The translations under genes were made by a program, and so were the position numbers. This document shows, one piece after another, positions 49,131-58,372 of a stretch of DNA of 64,000 bases (the stretch's first letter is position 1; every line of letters starts with the position of its first letter). The stretch is from Telmatospirillum siberiense (GTDB lineage: Bacteria; Pseudomonadota; Alphaproteobacteria; Rhodospirillales; Magnetospirillaceae). The notes beneath the pieces are model-generated. The model was given only the letters and a program-made list of their open reading frames with translations, was not told the origin of the DNA and ran no database searches. Where the stretch lies: assembly GCF_002845745.1 (NCBI RefSeq), contig NZ_PIUM01000001.1, positions 62,001 to 126,000 on the forward strand. Reading direction: 5' to 3'.

Positions 49131-50279
49131 TCAGTCCTTGTCCGCGAAAGCGCTTTTTTCGAGTTCGGATTTGAGGGCAAAGGCTCCGTTGCTCACCACG
49201 CGCTCGCCATCGCTCAAACCGTCGATGATTTCGGCCGAAAGGCGGGATGACGCGCCGACTTTCACTTCCCGGCGCAGGAATACCCCCTTGGAGGTTTCAA
49301 CGAAGACTATTCGCTCCGCTTTTTGCCTCTGGACCGCGGAATTGGGCACGATCAACGTTTCCTTGCCCGCCGACGTCAGGACCACTTGCGCGAAACTGCC
49401 CGGCTTGAGCAATTTTTCCTTATTATCGAGTTCGATGCGGATTTTGAGGGTTCGGGTTTTTTCGTCGAGCAAATCGGCCACCCAGGCCACGCGGCCCTCG
49501 AAGCTGCGGCCCGCGTAAGCCGCAATCTTGACCTTGGCGGACATGCCGACCGCCACGCGTCCCATGTCGTTCTCATGAATGCTGCCGATGACCCAGACCT
49601 TGTCGAGATTGGCCAGCCGGTAGAGTGCACTGGCTTCCGTGACCTGATCTCCGACGGCGACGCGTTTGTCGATCAGGACTCCATCGAAGGGCGCCTTGAC
49701 GGGCAGTCGCAAAACGCCCGCGGGAGAGGTGCGCTTGTAATCCTTGGCGGCGGGATCGAGGCCGAGCAGCCTGAGTTTGCGTTCCGCCGTGCGCAGTTCG
49801 ATCTCGGCCAAAGTGGCCTCCTGCTTCGCCTTTTGATAGTCCTGTTCGGCGGAGATCTTCTTGGCCCATAAAATCTCTTCGCGGTCGAGTTGGGTCCTGG
49901 CCATGGAGAACCGCGAGCGCGCGGCCAGATATGCCGCTTCCGCTTCCGTCGTCTGACCGCTTTCGATGATGGCGAGGTCGGCGCCCGAGTGGACCGGTTC
50001 ACCCAATCGGCCGAGGACCTCGCGGACCACGCCTCCGGTCCGTGGCTGAATATCGGCCGTTCGGTCCAGATCCGGCGTGATTTCCCCGTTTATGGTGAGC
50101 TCGTCGACAAAATTGCCGCGTGTGGCGGGGACCGTTTGCAGTTCGATGAGACGGAGTTGGTCATCGTTCAAATGGATTTCCGCCGCTTCTGGCGTTTCCA
50201 CGGCGATGACCGGTGATGAGGCCAAAAATCCGCTGAAAAAAGCAACGGCCAGATAGGTGCCTGTCGTCTTGACGGTCAT
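49131..50279 (-). CDS. czcB: Efflux RND periplasmic adaptor, CzcB family
   Basis: This 382-residue membrane-fusion protein has an N-terminal signal or anchor (about residues 7-26) and a lipoyl/barrel-sandwich part (PRTGGVVREVLGRLGEPVHS). A coiled-coil hairpin and beta-barrel domains (LPVKAPFDGVLIDKRVAVGD) follow. It bridges the CzcA pump and the CzcC outer-membrane channel. Its start overlaps the czcC stop by 4 bp. No N-terminal His-rich metal-binding region of the Cupriavidus CzcB type is seen. Confidence 0.92.
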   Translation of the reverse strand: MTVKTTGTYLAVAFFSGFLASSPVIAVETPEAAEIHLNDDQLRLIELQTVPATRGNFVDELTINGEITPDLDRTADIQPRTGGVVREVLGRLGEPVHSGADLAIIESGQTTEAEAAYLAARSRFSMARTQLDREEILWAKKISAEQDYQKAKQEATLAEIELRTAERKLRLLGLDPAAKDYKRTSPAGVLRLPVKAPFDGVLIDKRVAVGDQVTEASALYRLANLDKVWVIGSIHENDMGRVAVGMSAKVKIAAYAGRSFEGRVAWVADLLDEKTRTLKIRIELDNKEKLLKPGSFAQVVLTSAGKETLIVPNSAVQRQKAERIVFVETSKGVFLRREVKVGASSRLSAEIIDGLSDGERVVSNGAFALKSELEKSAFADKD

Positions 50280-51718
50280 TTCACTTCTCCTGAATCTACA
50301 TTGGTGGAAAACCGGGTGGGACCCGTCGGTCCACCGATCAGGCGTTCGATTTCCGCTTTGGCGGTTTGATATTCGGCCATGGCGTCCACCAGGCGATCCT
50401 GCGCCTCGGTCAGGATTCGTTGCGAATCCAGCACGTCTATCAGGGCGAACTTGCCCTGGCGGTATCCCTCGCGGGCTCCTTCGAAGGCGGATGAGGCGGC
50501 GGGGAGCACGTCATGAGTAAGCGATGTCGTCTCATCGTAGGCCGAGGACAGACGTTCGAAGCCTTCCTTCACGGCTCCCACGATCCGAGTCTCGGCCCCT
50601 TTTTGCTCAGCATAGCCTTTTGCCAATTTTTGCTGCGCATCGAGGACATTGCCCTGGTTCAGACCGAAAACCGGAAGAGGGAAGCTGATTCCGGCGATGA
50701 ACGCGGTCGACCTGTCATCCCCGTAGCGGCGGACGCCGGCCGAGATCGTCGGATCGGGAATATCTTTGGATTTTTCCACATCCAGTTTCGCCCGCCGGCT
50801 TTCCAGTTCCGCCTTCCAGCGGGCCATGTCGGGATTTTGAGAGACCGCGGCCAGCATTTCCTCCTGCGAGGGCGGCGGAGAAATCGCGGATAAATCTCCG
50901 ACGGCCTTGTCGAAGCGGGCGGCTTTCCCTCCCCATAGCGTGGCCAGGCGCTCACGGGCGTTGCTGACCTCTCTTCGGGCGCGATTGGCGGTCACCGTGG
51001 CCTTGCCGACGGCGACCTGGGAACGCTGTTCCTCCTGAGGAGATACGCGGCCCGCGCGGACGCGTTCGACCACCGTCGCGTGGACCTGCTGGTCGAGCAT
51101 GAGGGCCTTTTCGGCCAGCTCCAGCTTTTGTTGTCCGGCGAGCAACCCGATAAAGGCGCGGTTCGTTTCCAAAAGCGTGTCCAACCGTTTCGCTTCGTAA
51201 TCCCACGCGGCGAGGCTTTCGTCCCATTGGGCGGCGCGGACGCGATGGCTGCGTTTGCCGCCCAATTCGATCAGTTGGCTGAAGGAAAGCGTACTGGCCG
51301 AGCCATCAAATCCCCGTCTCGTCCCCCTGCCGCCGAAATCTTCCGAATCAAGATTGAGCGTTGGATTGGGAAGGTAGTCCGCCTGCAGGGTTCTGGCTTC
51401 CGCAGCCCGGATTTCATATGAGTAGGCCGCCAGTTCCGGGCTTCCAACCAACGCCTGGGCGAGGGCGCGCCGGAGCGTGAGGGGGCCGGTGGGGTCGCTG
51501 CCCGATGGAAGGATGTCGGCGTATTCTTGGAGGTCGGCCTTCGGTGCGGGACTTTGCGGTCCCGGCGATGGGATGGATGGTCTCTCAGGCGTTTGTCGGC
51601 CGGAGATGGCGGATATGTCTCGCGGCCCGGCGCATCCGGCGAGAAAAAACGAGATGATGCATGCGGCAATCGGCATGGCCGAGCCGTGGGCGCGCCACGG
51701 CTGTCGTTGACTATTCAT
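50276..51718 (-). CDS. czcC: Outer-membrane efflux protein, CzcC/TolC family
   Basis: This 480-residue protein has a lipoprotein signal peptide (FFLAGC) and two outer-membrane efflux repeats. The first contains LRRALAQALVGSPELAAYSY and the second ISPPPSQEEMLAAVSQNPDM. It forms the trimeric channel of the Czc tripartite pump. It has a GGAGG ribosome binding site and is the first gene of czcCBA. Confidence 0.92.
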   Translation of the reverse strand: MNSQRQPWRAHGSAMPIAACIISFFLAGCAGPRDISAISGRQTPERPSIPSPGPQSPAPKADLQEYADILPSGSDPTGPLTLRRALAQALVGSPELAAYSYEIRAAEARTLQADYLPNPTLNLDSEDFGGRGTRRGFDGSASTLSFSQLIELGGKRSHRVRAAQWDESLAAWDYEAKRLDTLLETNRAFIGLLAGQQKLELAEKALMLDQQVHATVVERVRAGRVSPQEEQRSQVAVGKATVTANRARREVSNARERLATLWGGKAARFDKAVGDLSAISPPPSQEEMLAAVSQNPDMARWKAELESRRAKLDVEKSKDIPDPTISAGVRRYGDDRSTAFIAGISFPLPVFGLNQGNVLDAQQKLAKGYAEQKGAETRIVGAVKEGFERLSSAYDETTSLTHDVLPAASSAFEGAREGYRQGKFALIDVLDSQRILTEAQDRLVDAMAEYQTAKAEIERLIGGPTGPTRFSTNVDSGEVK

Positions 51719-51749
51719 GAAGCCTCCAGTCGTCTGTCAATGAGTGGCG

Positions 51750-51793
51750 ATGGAGGGATGTGTCGTTATCGTTTAGACAACAGATCCCTCCAT
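51750..51793. terminator. Hairpin between lipoprotein gene and czcC
   Basis: ATGGAGGGAT (51750-51759) pairs perfectly with ATCCCTCCAT (51784-51793), with a secondary TGTC/GACA pairing inside. It lies just after the lipoprotein stop and 32 bp before czcC, on the same strand, so it may reduce read-through into the efflux operon. Confidence 0.5.
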
Positions 51794-51802
51794 TCTCGTT
51801 GC

Positions 51803-52258
51803 TTAATTGGAGGCCGTCGTATTTTTGATTATCTCATTGCATATTTCTTTGTAGCGATTCAGGTGTTCAATTCGGTCTTGGCCGATTTTTGCGGAATGTT
51901 CATCAATTTCATTTTTGCATTTTTCTCTTATAGAATTTTTCCAGGAGTCCAAATTGTGAGGGGATTTATCAGGCGTTGCCGGCAACGTATCGGCCATTTC
52001 CCGGCATAAAGACCGAAGATGACTTGTTTCGGCGGTGCTCATGCTGTCGCGGGCTTGATGTTCGCGGGAGGTGTATTTTTTGCTGGCGTCATTCAAATCC
52101 CAGTCCGCCTCCGAGAGGCATTTCTTTCTGAGAAGTTCGCTTCTTTCATTTTTCGGCGTGCTGTTCACCGTTTCAGCCAAACTCCCGGAGGTGCCGGGCG
52201 TGGAGCAGGCGGAAACGAAAATGAGGGAAAGGGTGGTGGCAATAATCCGTGTGTACAT
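51803..52258 (-). CDS. Putative lipoprotein of unknown function
   Basis: The 151-residue protein starts at MYTRIIATTLSLIFVSACST, a clear lipoprotein signal with the lipobox VSAC. The mature part is polar and helical, with three further cysteines (LLRKKCLSEADW, RSLCREMAD, EKCKNEIDEH) and a fourth near the end (KEICNEIIKN). The paired Cys spacing suggests disulfides. Base composition is clearly more AT-rich than the czc genes around it, a sign of separate origin. It lies directly upstream of czcCBA, but no function is known. Confidence 0.7.
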   Translation of the reverse strand: MYTRIIATTLSLIFVSACSTPGTSGSLAETVNSTPKNERSELLRKKCLSEADWDLNDASKKYTSREHQARDSMSTAETSHLRSLCREMADTLPATPDKSPHNLDSWKNSIREKCKNEIDEHSAKIGQDRIEHLNRYKEICNEIIKNTTASN

Positions 52259-52538
52259 CGTTGATCTCCGCAATCGAGTCGGTTTTCCAGCGCACGGATT
52301 TCCGTGCGGCGAGAAAAGAGGACGAATTTTCGGTTGGGAAACGTGGCGGCTGACGGCGCTCGCAATCGCGGAATGATGCCTGTCAGCCTTCAGATGAGGG
52401 GCTTGAGACACTTCATTGCGCGGGTATGAGCGGGCATCAAAGGCGGGAACGACGCAACAGGGGAGCGGCCAGTTTTGGCCTTCCGGTTTTTTGCGCGATA
52501 GTCCGCTCAGGCACGGCCACGTGCTGACGCGGATAATC

Positions 52539-52982
52539 TCAAATGAGAAGGACTACGGTGCGGCGATGACGAAGTGAGGGATGGGTATCTTCCGACGGTG
52601 ACGCGAAAACGCCACTCCGGGCCGGAAGGTGCGGGGGACCGATCGGCGGACTGAAGTCCACCAGAGCCACGCTGGGGGGAACGTTACCTCTCTCAAAAGA
52701 GGTGTTCGTCTGGTTTCTTACTTCCTGGACAAGGGGCCTGTCGGCACAAGGCTGCGATGGAGATGAAAAAAGCGATCTCTGGTTATCCGGGGTCGCTTGC
52801 GCGTCGAACGAGGAAAGGTGGCTATGGCCACGCCATTCGATGGCGGCATGGCTGCCTTCGGCACGGCAAAGCACAAGACCGTTCTGGCCCAATTGAACGG
52901 GCAGCAGGTAGGTGAGAATAAACACCCACGTAAGAACGTGCCGACACACTGCCACAGGGTTGGTCCAACGAGTCATTTTCAT
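52539..52982 (-). CDS. Putative exported His/Cys protein upstream of the efflux operon
   Basis: The frame is 147 residues from the ATG at 52982; a TTG at 53057 and an ATG at 52976 are alternatives. A hydrophobic N-terminal segment (HVLTWVFILTYLLPVQLGQN) is followed by LVLCRAEGSHAAIEWRGHSH and later SQPCADRPLVQE. The pattern of Cys, His and a CxD block after a signal recalls small periplasmic proteins encoded beside heavy-metal efflux operons. A metal-sensing or binding role is inferred only. The start and even reality of the gene are uncertain. Confidence 0.5.
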   Translation of the reverse strand: MKMTRWTNPVAVCRHVLTWVFILTYLLPVQLGQNGLVLCRAEGSHAAIEWRGHSHLSSFDAQATPDNQRSLFSSPSQPCADRPLVQEVRNQTNTSFERGNVPPSVALVDFSPPIGPPHLPARSGVFASPSEDTHPSLRHRRTVVLLI

Positions 52983-53098
52983 CCGGCGCAGAGCCTGCCA
53001 TGGCGAAATCGGATCGGTCAAGTTCGCCATGGGTTCAGACGTTTTTCGGTTGGCCAATAGGCCTTCGCCATATGGTTTTTTTATGGCATTCCCGTCGG

Positions 53099-54199
53099 TC
53101 AGCGCTGATCGAGGCGGATCTCGATCCGCCGGTTCTTCTTGCGGGCCGCCTCGTCGTCGCCTTTGTCGATCGGCTGGAACTCGCCGAAACCGGCGGCGGC
53201 GAGGTGATCCTGCGGAATGCCCTGGGCCCCCAGGAATTTGACCACCGAAACGGCGCGCGCCGTGGAAAGTTCCCAGTTGGAGGGGAAGCGGTCGCTCTTG
53301 ATCGGCACCTTGTCGGTATGGCCGTCGATGCGCAGAACCCAGTTGATGTCGGACGGGATCTGCTTGGTGACGTCGACCAGCGTGCGGGCCAACTGGCTGA
53401 GCTGCGCCTGGCCGTCGGCTCCCAGTTCCGCCGAGCCGCTGGCGAAGAGAAGTTCCGACTGGAAGACGAAGCGGTCGCCTTCGATGCGGATGCCGGGACG
53501 GTCGCCCAGCACCTTGCGCAGCCGGCCGAAGAATTCCGAACGGTAGCGGGCCAATTCCTCGACCTTGCTGGCCAGGGCGGCGTTCAACCGCTTGCCAAGA
53601 TCGGCGATCTGCACTTTCTGCTCGCTGGAAAGGGTCTCGCTGGCTTCCAGCGCGGCGGCGATGCGGGCCAATTCCTGGCGCATCGCCTCCATCTGCTGGT
53701 GAAGCAGCGCCGCTTCGGCGCGGGCCTCCTCCGACAGTTTGCGTTCCTGGGCAAGCTGTCCTTGCGCTTCTCCCGCCTGGGCGCCCATCGCCGCCAGCTT
53801 CTTTTCCAACTCCTCCTTCAACGCCTTGAGGGCATCGACGTCGTGCTGGAGCATGGCGACTTGCTGGCGGTCGGTGCCATTCTGGTTGACCTGGGCCTGC
53901 AACTGGTCGCGCGTGGCGGTGGAAGCCTGCAATTGATCGGTCAGGCGCCCGATGTTGACCTTCAACTCGGCGTTGGAGCGCCGCTCGATATCCAGAAGAT
54001 CGGTCAGCTCGTTCAACTGTCGCGACAGCCGCGAGATGGTCTGGTCGCGTCCGGACAGCACCTGTCCCAGATAGAATTGGGTGAGGACGAAGGCCAGCAG
54101 GACGAAGATGATGACCAGCAGCAGGGAGGCCAGGGCATCGACGAAACCGGGCCAGATGTTGATGCCGCTGCGTCCGCCGCGGCGCCGCGCCATGGGCAT
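53099..54199 (-). CDS. MotB/OmpA-type peptidoglycan-binding protein with long coiled coil
   Basis: This 366-residue protein has one N-terminal membrane helix (about residues 18-45, WPGFVDALASLLLVIIFVLL) placed as in MotB/TolR. A coiled coil of ~170 residues and a C-terminal OmpA domain follow. The latter contains LLFASGSAELG, LRIDGHTDKVPI and SNWELSTARAVSVV, the usual peptidoglycan-binding pattern. It lies 3 bp after a MotA/TolQ-like gene. The pair looks like a proton-driven stator or TolQR-like machine rather than the flagellar motor itself. Confidence 0.85.
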   Translation of the reverse strand: MPMARRRGGRSGINIWPGFVDALASLLLVIIFVLLAFVLTQFYLGQVLSGRDQTISRLSRQLNELTDLLDIERRSNAELKVNIGRLTDQLQASTATRDQLQAQVNQNGTDRQQVAMLQHDVDALKALKEELEKKLAAMGAQAGEAQGQLAQERKLSEEARAEAALLHQQMEAMRQELARIAAALEASETLSSEQKVQIADLGKRLNAALASKVEELARYRSEFFGRLRKVLGDRPGIRIEGDRFVFQSELLFASGSAELGADGQAQLSQLARTLVDVTKQIPSDINWVLRIDGHTDKVPIKSDRFPSNWELSTARAVSVVKFLGAQGIPQDHLAAAGFGEFQPIDKGDDEAARKKNRRIEIRLDQR

Positions 54200-54202
54200 C
54201 GG

Positions 54203-55369
54203 CTAAGTCCGCTTCGGCGGAGTGGCGAGCGGCGGCTCCTCCTCGGCCAGCGCCGCGATTGTGCGGGCCAGCAATTTGAATTCGCTCCGGATCTCGCGGA
54301 CCATCTCATCCCGGCCTCCGGCCAGGTCATCGATCAGCCGGTGAAGGCCCGCATCCATGTTGCGGATGTGCTGGCGGGTCTGGTCGTCAATGGCCGAACT
54401 TCCGGCGCTTTCCGCGAGGCGGGCCAGGATCGGCTTCATTTCGAGCTGGTTTTCCGCCAGCTTCAACATCAGGCTTTGCTCAGTCTTCATCTGGTCGGCC
54501 AGGACTGAAAGCCGATCGGTCAACTGGCGCATATTGGCATTGGCCGAGATCCGGCCTTCCTCGCCCCGGGCGATGACGCGCTGCAGATTGTCGAGGCTGT
54601 CGGCCGTCTGTTCGAGCAGGGCCTGAATATAGGCGGGAATCGGCTGATCGCTTCCTTCCCCCGTTCCCACGTTGGAGGACAGCTTGGTTTGCGTCGACAG
54701 CCAGTCTTCCAGTTCGTTGTAGAAGGCGTTCTGCGCCTGCCCGGCCTGAAGATCGAGAAAGCCCAGGATCAGGGATCCGGACAAGCCGATCAGGGATGTC
54801 GAGAAGGCCGTTCCCATGCCGGTCAGCGGAGCGTCGAGCCCCTGTTTCAGGCCGGCGAAGGCCGACTGGACATCGTCTCCCGAGATGCTCAGGCTGCGGA
54901 TAACCTCGCCGATCGATCCCACGGTCTGCGACAGGCCCCAGAAGGTGCCGAGCAGTCCGAGAAAGATCATCAAGCCGGTGAAGTAACGGGCGATTTCGCG
55001 GGACTCTTCAAGGCGCGAGGCCAGCCCGTCCAGCAGCGAACGAAGCGCCGCGGGGCTCAGGGCGAAGCGGTCGCCGCGTTCTCCCAGCATGCCGGCGAGA
55101 GGGGCGAGCAGACGGGGGCCGCTGGACGAGGTGATTTCCTGGGGACGGCCGCCACGGTAGGCGTCGACCCAGCGGATGTCCCGGCCCAGCATCACGACGT
55201 GCCGGAAATTGAGGGCGATGCCCACCAGCAGAATGCCGAGGGAAAGGCTGTTCAGGCCGACATTATTGAAGAACGCATGTTCCAGCCCGGAAAAGAGAAC
55301 GCCGATTACCAGAACGACAATGCCGAGGAACAGGGCCATGCGAAGGAGAAAACGGCGCGGATTGGTCAT
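54203..55369 (-). CDS. MotA/TolQ/ExbB-like membrane protein
   Basis: This 388-residue protein has two N-terminal helices (about 10-30 and 37-58) and a third and fourth pair around FTGLMIFLGLLGTFWGLSQT and GMGTAFSTSLIGLSGSLILG. This order is seen in MotA/TolQ/ExbB proton channels. A long cytoplasmic coiled region follows (DSLDNLQRVIARGEEGRISA). It is directly upstream of the OmpA/MotB-type gene, so the two proteins probably form one complex. Confidence 0.83.
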   Translation of the reverse strand: MTNPRRFLLRMALFLGIVVLVIGVLFSGLEHAFFNNVGLNSLSLGILLVGIALNFRHVVMLGRDIRWVDAYRGGRPQEITSSSGPRLLAPLAGMLGERGDRFALSPAALRSLLDGLASRLEESREIARYFTGLMIFLGLLGTFWGLSQTVGSIGEVIRSLSISGDDVQSAFAGLKQGLDAPLTGMGTAFSTSLIGLSGSLILGFLDLQAGQAQNAFYNELEDWLSTQTKLSSNVGTGEGSDQPIPAYIQALLEQTADSLDNLQRVIARGEEGRISANANMRQLTDRLSVLADQMKTEQSLMLKLAENQLEMKPILARLAESAGSSAIDDQTRQHIRNMDAGLHRLIDDLAGGRDEMVREIRSEFKLLARTIAALAEEEPPLATPPKRT

Positions 55370-55436
55370 GCTGACTTAAGTCCAAAAGACACTCATGAAG
55401 GCAATGTAGCGTCGACTTTCGTCAATTCCAGGGCAA

Positions 55437-56762
55437 CTATCGTTTCTGCACGAGGATGTCGACGCGATCGGCAGGACCTTCGGGAACCTTGTTGCCCAGA
55501 GCCCTGACTTCGATGCGGGTGCTGCGCACACCTTGATCGATCAGATAGGAGCGAACAGCCAAGGCCCGCGATAACGACAGGCGCCGCGCCTTGCTGGCGT
55601 TGTCTTCGTCGCCCTCGGCATAGGCGAGAAGCTGGAGCTGCAGCGCCCCGTCGGCGGCAAGGCGGTCGCCCAATTGATTGAGCGAAGTCCGGACTTCGTC
55701 GGGGAGTCGGGCGCCGTCTTTCTCGAACAGAATGGTCATCGGGGCTTCGGCGCCATTGCCGGCGGCGGAGGGTGCGGGAGCGGCCGGCGTCGCCGCCGGG
55801 GGAAGGCGTGCTTCCTGTTGTTCGCGGAGGGGCGGCATCGGCGCGCCGGCGACAGGCGCCCGAGAACCCGCGTCAGGCGGAACAGCCTGTGTCTGCTGGA
55901 CGGGCGCCGGCGCCGGAGTCTGGACCGGAGCCGGGGTGGTGGGAGCCTGCGGAGCGGTGGCGGCTGGAGGCGCCGAGACCGGCGCGGAGGACGTAGACGG
56001 CGGCGCCTTTTCCGGAACGGGAGGTGTCGGCGTGGGCACCAGCTTCACCGGTTCTGGCGGGGCCGGTTGCTGATCGGCCTTGATTCCGCTCGCACCCTTG
56101 TTTTCGGCTTTCTTCTCAGGCTTCGCCTCCGGCTTGGGTTTCTCCGCGGCGGCATTTTCATTCCGGGCGGCCGGGCTGGCTTCCTGCGGCACGATCACCG
56201 GGAGGCTTACGGCAGGCAAGCCGGGTCGTCCCGCCGGTGGCGTCGCCTCGACCGTCTGTTTGGCTTCGGCGGGGGCACTGTCCTGCTTCGATTGGGCGGG
56301 GGTGACGGGTGGCACAGCCTGGGGAGTGGCTGGGGCCGGCTTCGGAGAGACTACGGCCGGTACCGCTGCGGCCGGCTTCACCGCTGCCGTCTTGGCATGT
56401 GGTGGCTTGGCGGCAACGGCCGTTTTCGGCTTGGCGGCCTTATGCGACGGCTTTTTGAGAACGATCGCGTGTTGCGGGCGACGCAATGTCGGGACCCGGC
56501 TTTCCGGCAAAGCCGGCGCTTCCGCGCCTGGCGCGGCGGCGCCAGGGGCACCGAGAAAAAGGTCGGGCAGGGTCGGCGTGCTTCCCAAGCGGTCAAGCAC
56601 GGACATGTCGACTTCGATCTGTGGCTTGGCGCTGCTTCCCACCACGACTTGCGCCGAAGCCGAAGCCGCGAGGGCCGGAATGAGGAACAAGGAAAGCAGG
56701 GTGCCCGCTCCCCGATGCCGCAACCTGCTCACTGCTCCTCCCGAACGGCGCACGTTTGTCAT
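55437..56762 (-). CDS. OmpA-domain protein with long Pro/Ala-rich linker
   Basis: This 441-residue protein has a signal peptide (cleaved near ASAQV), a ~270-residue linker dominated by Pro, Ala and Lys, and a C-terminal OmpA-like domain. That domain contains ILFEKDGARLPDEVRTSL, LQLLAYAEGDEDNASKARRL and VRSYLIDQGVRSTRIEVRAL. Position 1 of the usual GHAD-type motif reads AYAEG. The linker could span the periplasm and the OmpA domain grip peptidoglycan. It precedes the MotA/TolQ-like pair by 67 bp on the same strand. Confidence 0.82.
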   Translation of the reverse strand: MTNVRRSGGAVSRLRHRGAGTLLSLFLIPALAASASAQVVVGSSAKPQIEVDMSVLDRLGSTPTLPDLFLGAPGAAAPGAEAPALPESRVPTLRRPQHAIVLKKPSHKAAKPKTAVAAKPPHAKTAAVKPAAAVPAVVSPKPAPATPQAVPPVTPAQSKQDSAPAEAKQTVEATPPAGRPGLPAVSLPVIVPQEASPAARNENAAAEKPKPEAKPEKKAENKGASGIKADQQPAPPEPVKLVPTPTPPVPEKAPPSTSSAPVSAPPAATAPQAPTTPAPVQTPAPAPVQQTQAVPPDAGSRAPVAGAPMPPLREQQEARLPPAATPAAPAPSAAGNGAEAPMTILFEKDGARLPDEVRTSLNQLGDRLAADGALQLQLLAYAEGDEDNASKARRLSLSRALAVRSYLIDQGVRSTRIEVRALGNKVPEGPADRVDILVQKR

Positions 56763-56840
56763 TAAGTTAACACACTAGCGCAAGGACTTGGGGACCACAA
56801 CTCGTTTGCGAAGGCCCGTCCGCGGGCCTCCGACGGCAGG

Positions 56841-57635
56841 TTAGCCGGCCGAGCGCAGCAGCGTTCCCAACGGCAGATGCAGATGGTCGTTGGCCGCGAG
56901 CACGTTTCCGGATTGCAGCATGTCATGGCCGCCATCGATTTCGCTGACATAGCCCCCAGCTTCCTTGACCATGATGATGCCGGCGGCGATATCCCAGGAC
57001 TTGAGGCCCATTTCCCAAAACCCCTCGTAGCGGCCGGCGGCCACATAGGCGAGGTCGAGGGCGGCGGAACCGAAGCGGCGAACGCCCGACGTCGCTTCCA
57101 TCACGAGGGGAAGCTGGCGCAAAAAGCGGGAATGTTCCGGCCGTCCCTGGTGAGGGATGCCGGTGGCGATGACCGCCTCGTCCATCTTGCGCCGCGCGGA
57201 AACGCGAAGCCGGCGCTCATTGACGAAAGCGCCATTGCCTTTTTCCGCCCAGAACATCTCGTCGGTCAACGGCTGGTAAATGACGCCGGCGATTGCCTCG
57301 CCATCGCGCACCAGGCCGATGGAAATGGAGAAATGCGGGATGCCGTGCAGGAAATTCGTGGTTCCGTCCAAGGGATCGACGACCCAGACGTTATGCCGGT
57401 CCTTCCCTTCGATGACGCCCGATTCCTCCAACAGGAAGCCGTAATCGGGGCGGGCTTTCTGCAATTCCTGGCGGAGCAGTTTTTCGACGCGCAGATCGGC
57501 CGCCGAGACGAAGTCTCCCGGGCCTTTCTTCGAGACCTGCAACTGCTCGACTTCACCGAAATCGCGCAAAAGGCCGCGGGCCGCCTTGCGGGCGGCCCCG
57601 ACCATGACATTGATGGCGGCGGACTGGACGACCAT
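56841..57635 (-). CDS. suhB: Inositol monophosphatase family protein SuhB
   Basis: This 264-residue cytoplasmic enzyme has the FIG/inositol monophosphatase metal sites: LLEESG, VVDPLDGTTNFLHG and KSWDIAAGIIMVKEAGG. It removes phosphate from inositol phosphates; the E. coli homologue also acts in rRNA antitermination. It follows efp with a 1-base TGATG overlap, showing coupling. Confidence 0.93.
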   Translation of the reverse strand: MVVQSAAINVMVGAARKAARGLLRDFGEVEQLQVSKKGPGDFVSAADLRVEKLLRQELQKARPDYGFLLEESGVIEGKDRHNVWVVDPLDGTTNFLHGIPHFSISIGLVRDGEAIAGVIYQPLTDEMFWAEKGNGAFVNERRLRVSARRKMDEAVIATGIPHQGRPEHSRFLRQLPLVMEATSGVRRFGSAALDLAYVAAGRYEGFWEMGLKSWDIAAGIIMVKEAGGYVSEIDGGHDMLQSGNVLAANDHLHLPLGTLLRSAG

Positions 57636-58201
57636 CAGTCCTTGGCCCGCTCGACATAGGTGGCGTCGCTGGTGTTGACGACGATTTTCGTTCCCGCCTC
57701 GACGAAGGGGGGAATCAGGACCCGCACGCCGTTTTCCAGAATACCGGGCTTATAAGAAGACGCGGCCGTCTGGCCTTTGACCACCGGGTCGGCTTCGGTC
57801 ACGGTCATCACCACTTTGTCGGGCAGGGTGACGGACACCGGCGATCCTTCGATCAGGTCGACGGTGCAGGGCATGCCGTCCTGAAGGAAGGCGCCAGGCT
57901 CGCCGACCACTTCGCGGGGCACGGAAAACTGCTCGAAGGTCTCGGAGTCCATGAAGGTCACGCTGTCGTCGTCACCGAACAGGAAGGTCACGTCCTTTTC
58001 CTCGACCTGCAGCTTTTCCACCGTATCGGCGGTACGCCAGCGTTCATTGGTCTTGGTGCCGGTCCGCACATCGCGCATTTCGACCTGAATGAAAGCGCCC
58101 CCCTTGCCGGGCTGGATGAGCTGGATCTTGAGCACGGCCCATTGGCGATTGTTGTGCTCGAGGATGTTGCCGGGGCGGATGAGGTTCGCGTTGATCTTCA
58201 T
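57635..58201 (-). CDS. efp: Translation elongation factor P
   Basis: The 188-residue protein starts at MKINANLIRPGNILEHNNRQ and has the three beta-barrel domains of EF-P. The loop that bears the modified residue in many bacteria reads QPGKGGAF, with Lys at its tip. The C-terminal signature GVRVLIPPFVEAGTKIVVNT is present. EF-P rescues ribosomes stalled at polyproline, which is relevant to the Pro-rich proteins encoded just downstream. No modification enzyme is in the window. Confidence 0.96.
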   Translation of the reverse strand: MKINANLIRPGNILEHNNRQWAVLKIQLIQPGKGGAFIQVEMRDVRTGTKTNERWRTADTVEKLQVEEKDVTFLFGDDDSVTFMDSETFEQFSVPREVVGEPGAFLQDGMPCTVDLIEGSPVSVTLPDKVVMTVTEADPVVKGQTAASSYKPGILENGVRVLIPPFVEAGTKIVVNTSDATYVERAKD

Positions 58202-58372
58202 GGTGTGACCAGACTGTTGGAAAAAAATCTGGCGGACCCTAACAGCTTGCATGCCCGGGTGCAACCGGGACCGGTTGCCTGCTGCGACGGATTGTCATCA
58301 AGACTTCCCTGAACAGCTTCCCAAGCAACGACTACAGTCCTTGACCAACGTTGATCGGGGGATCTTGAAGAG

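Noticed and set aside
46380-49250. Long plus-strand frames over czcA and czcB
   Set aside because: They are shadows of the czc genes and have no start signals or known domains.
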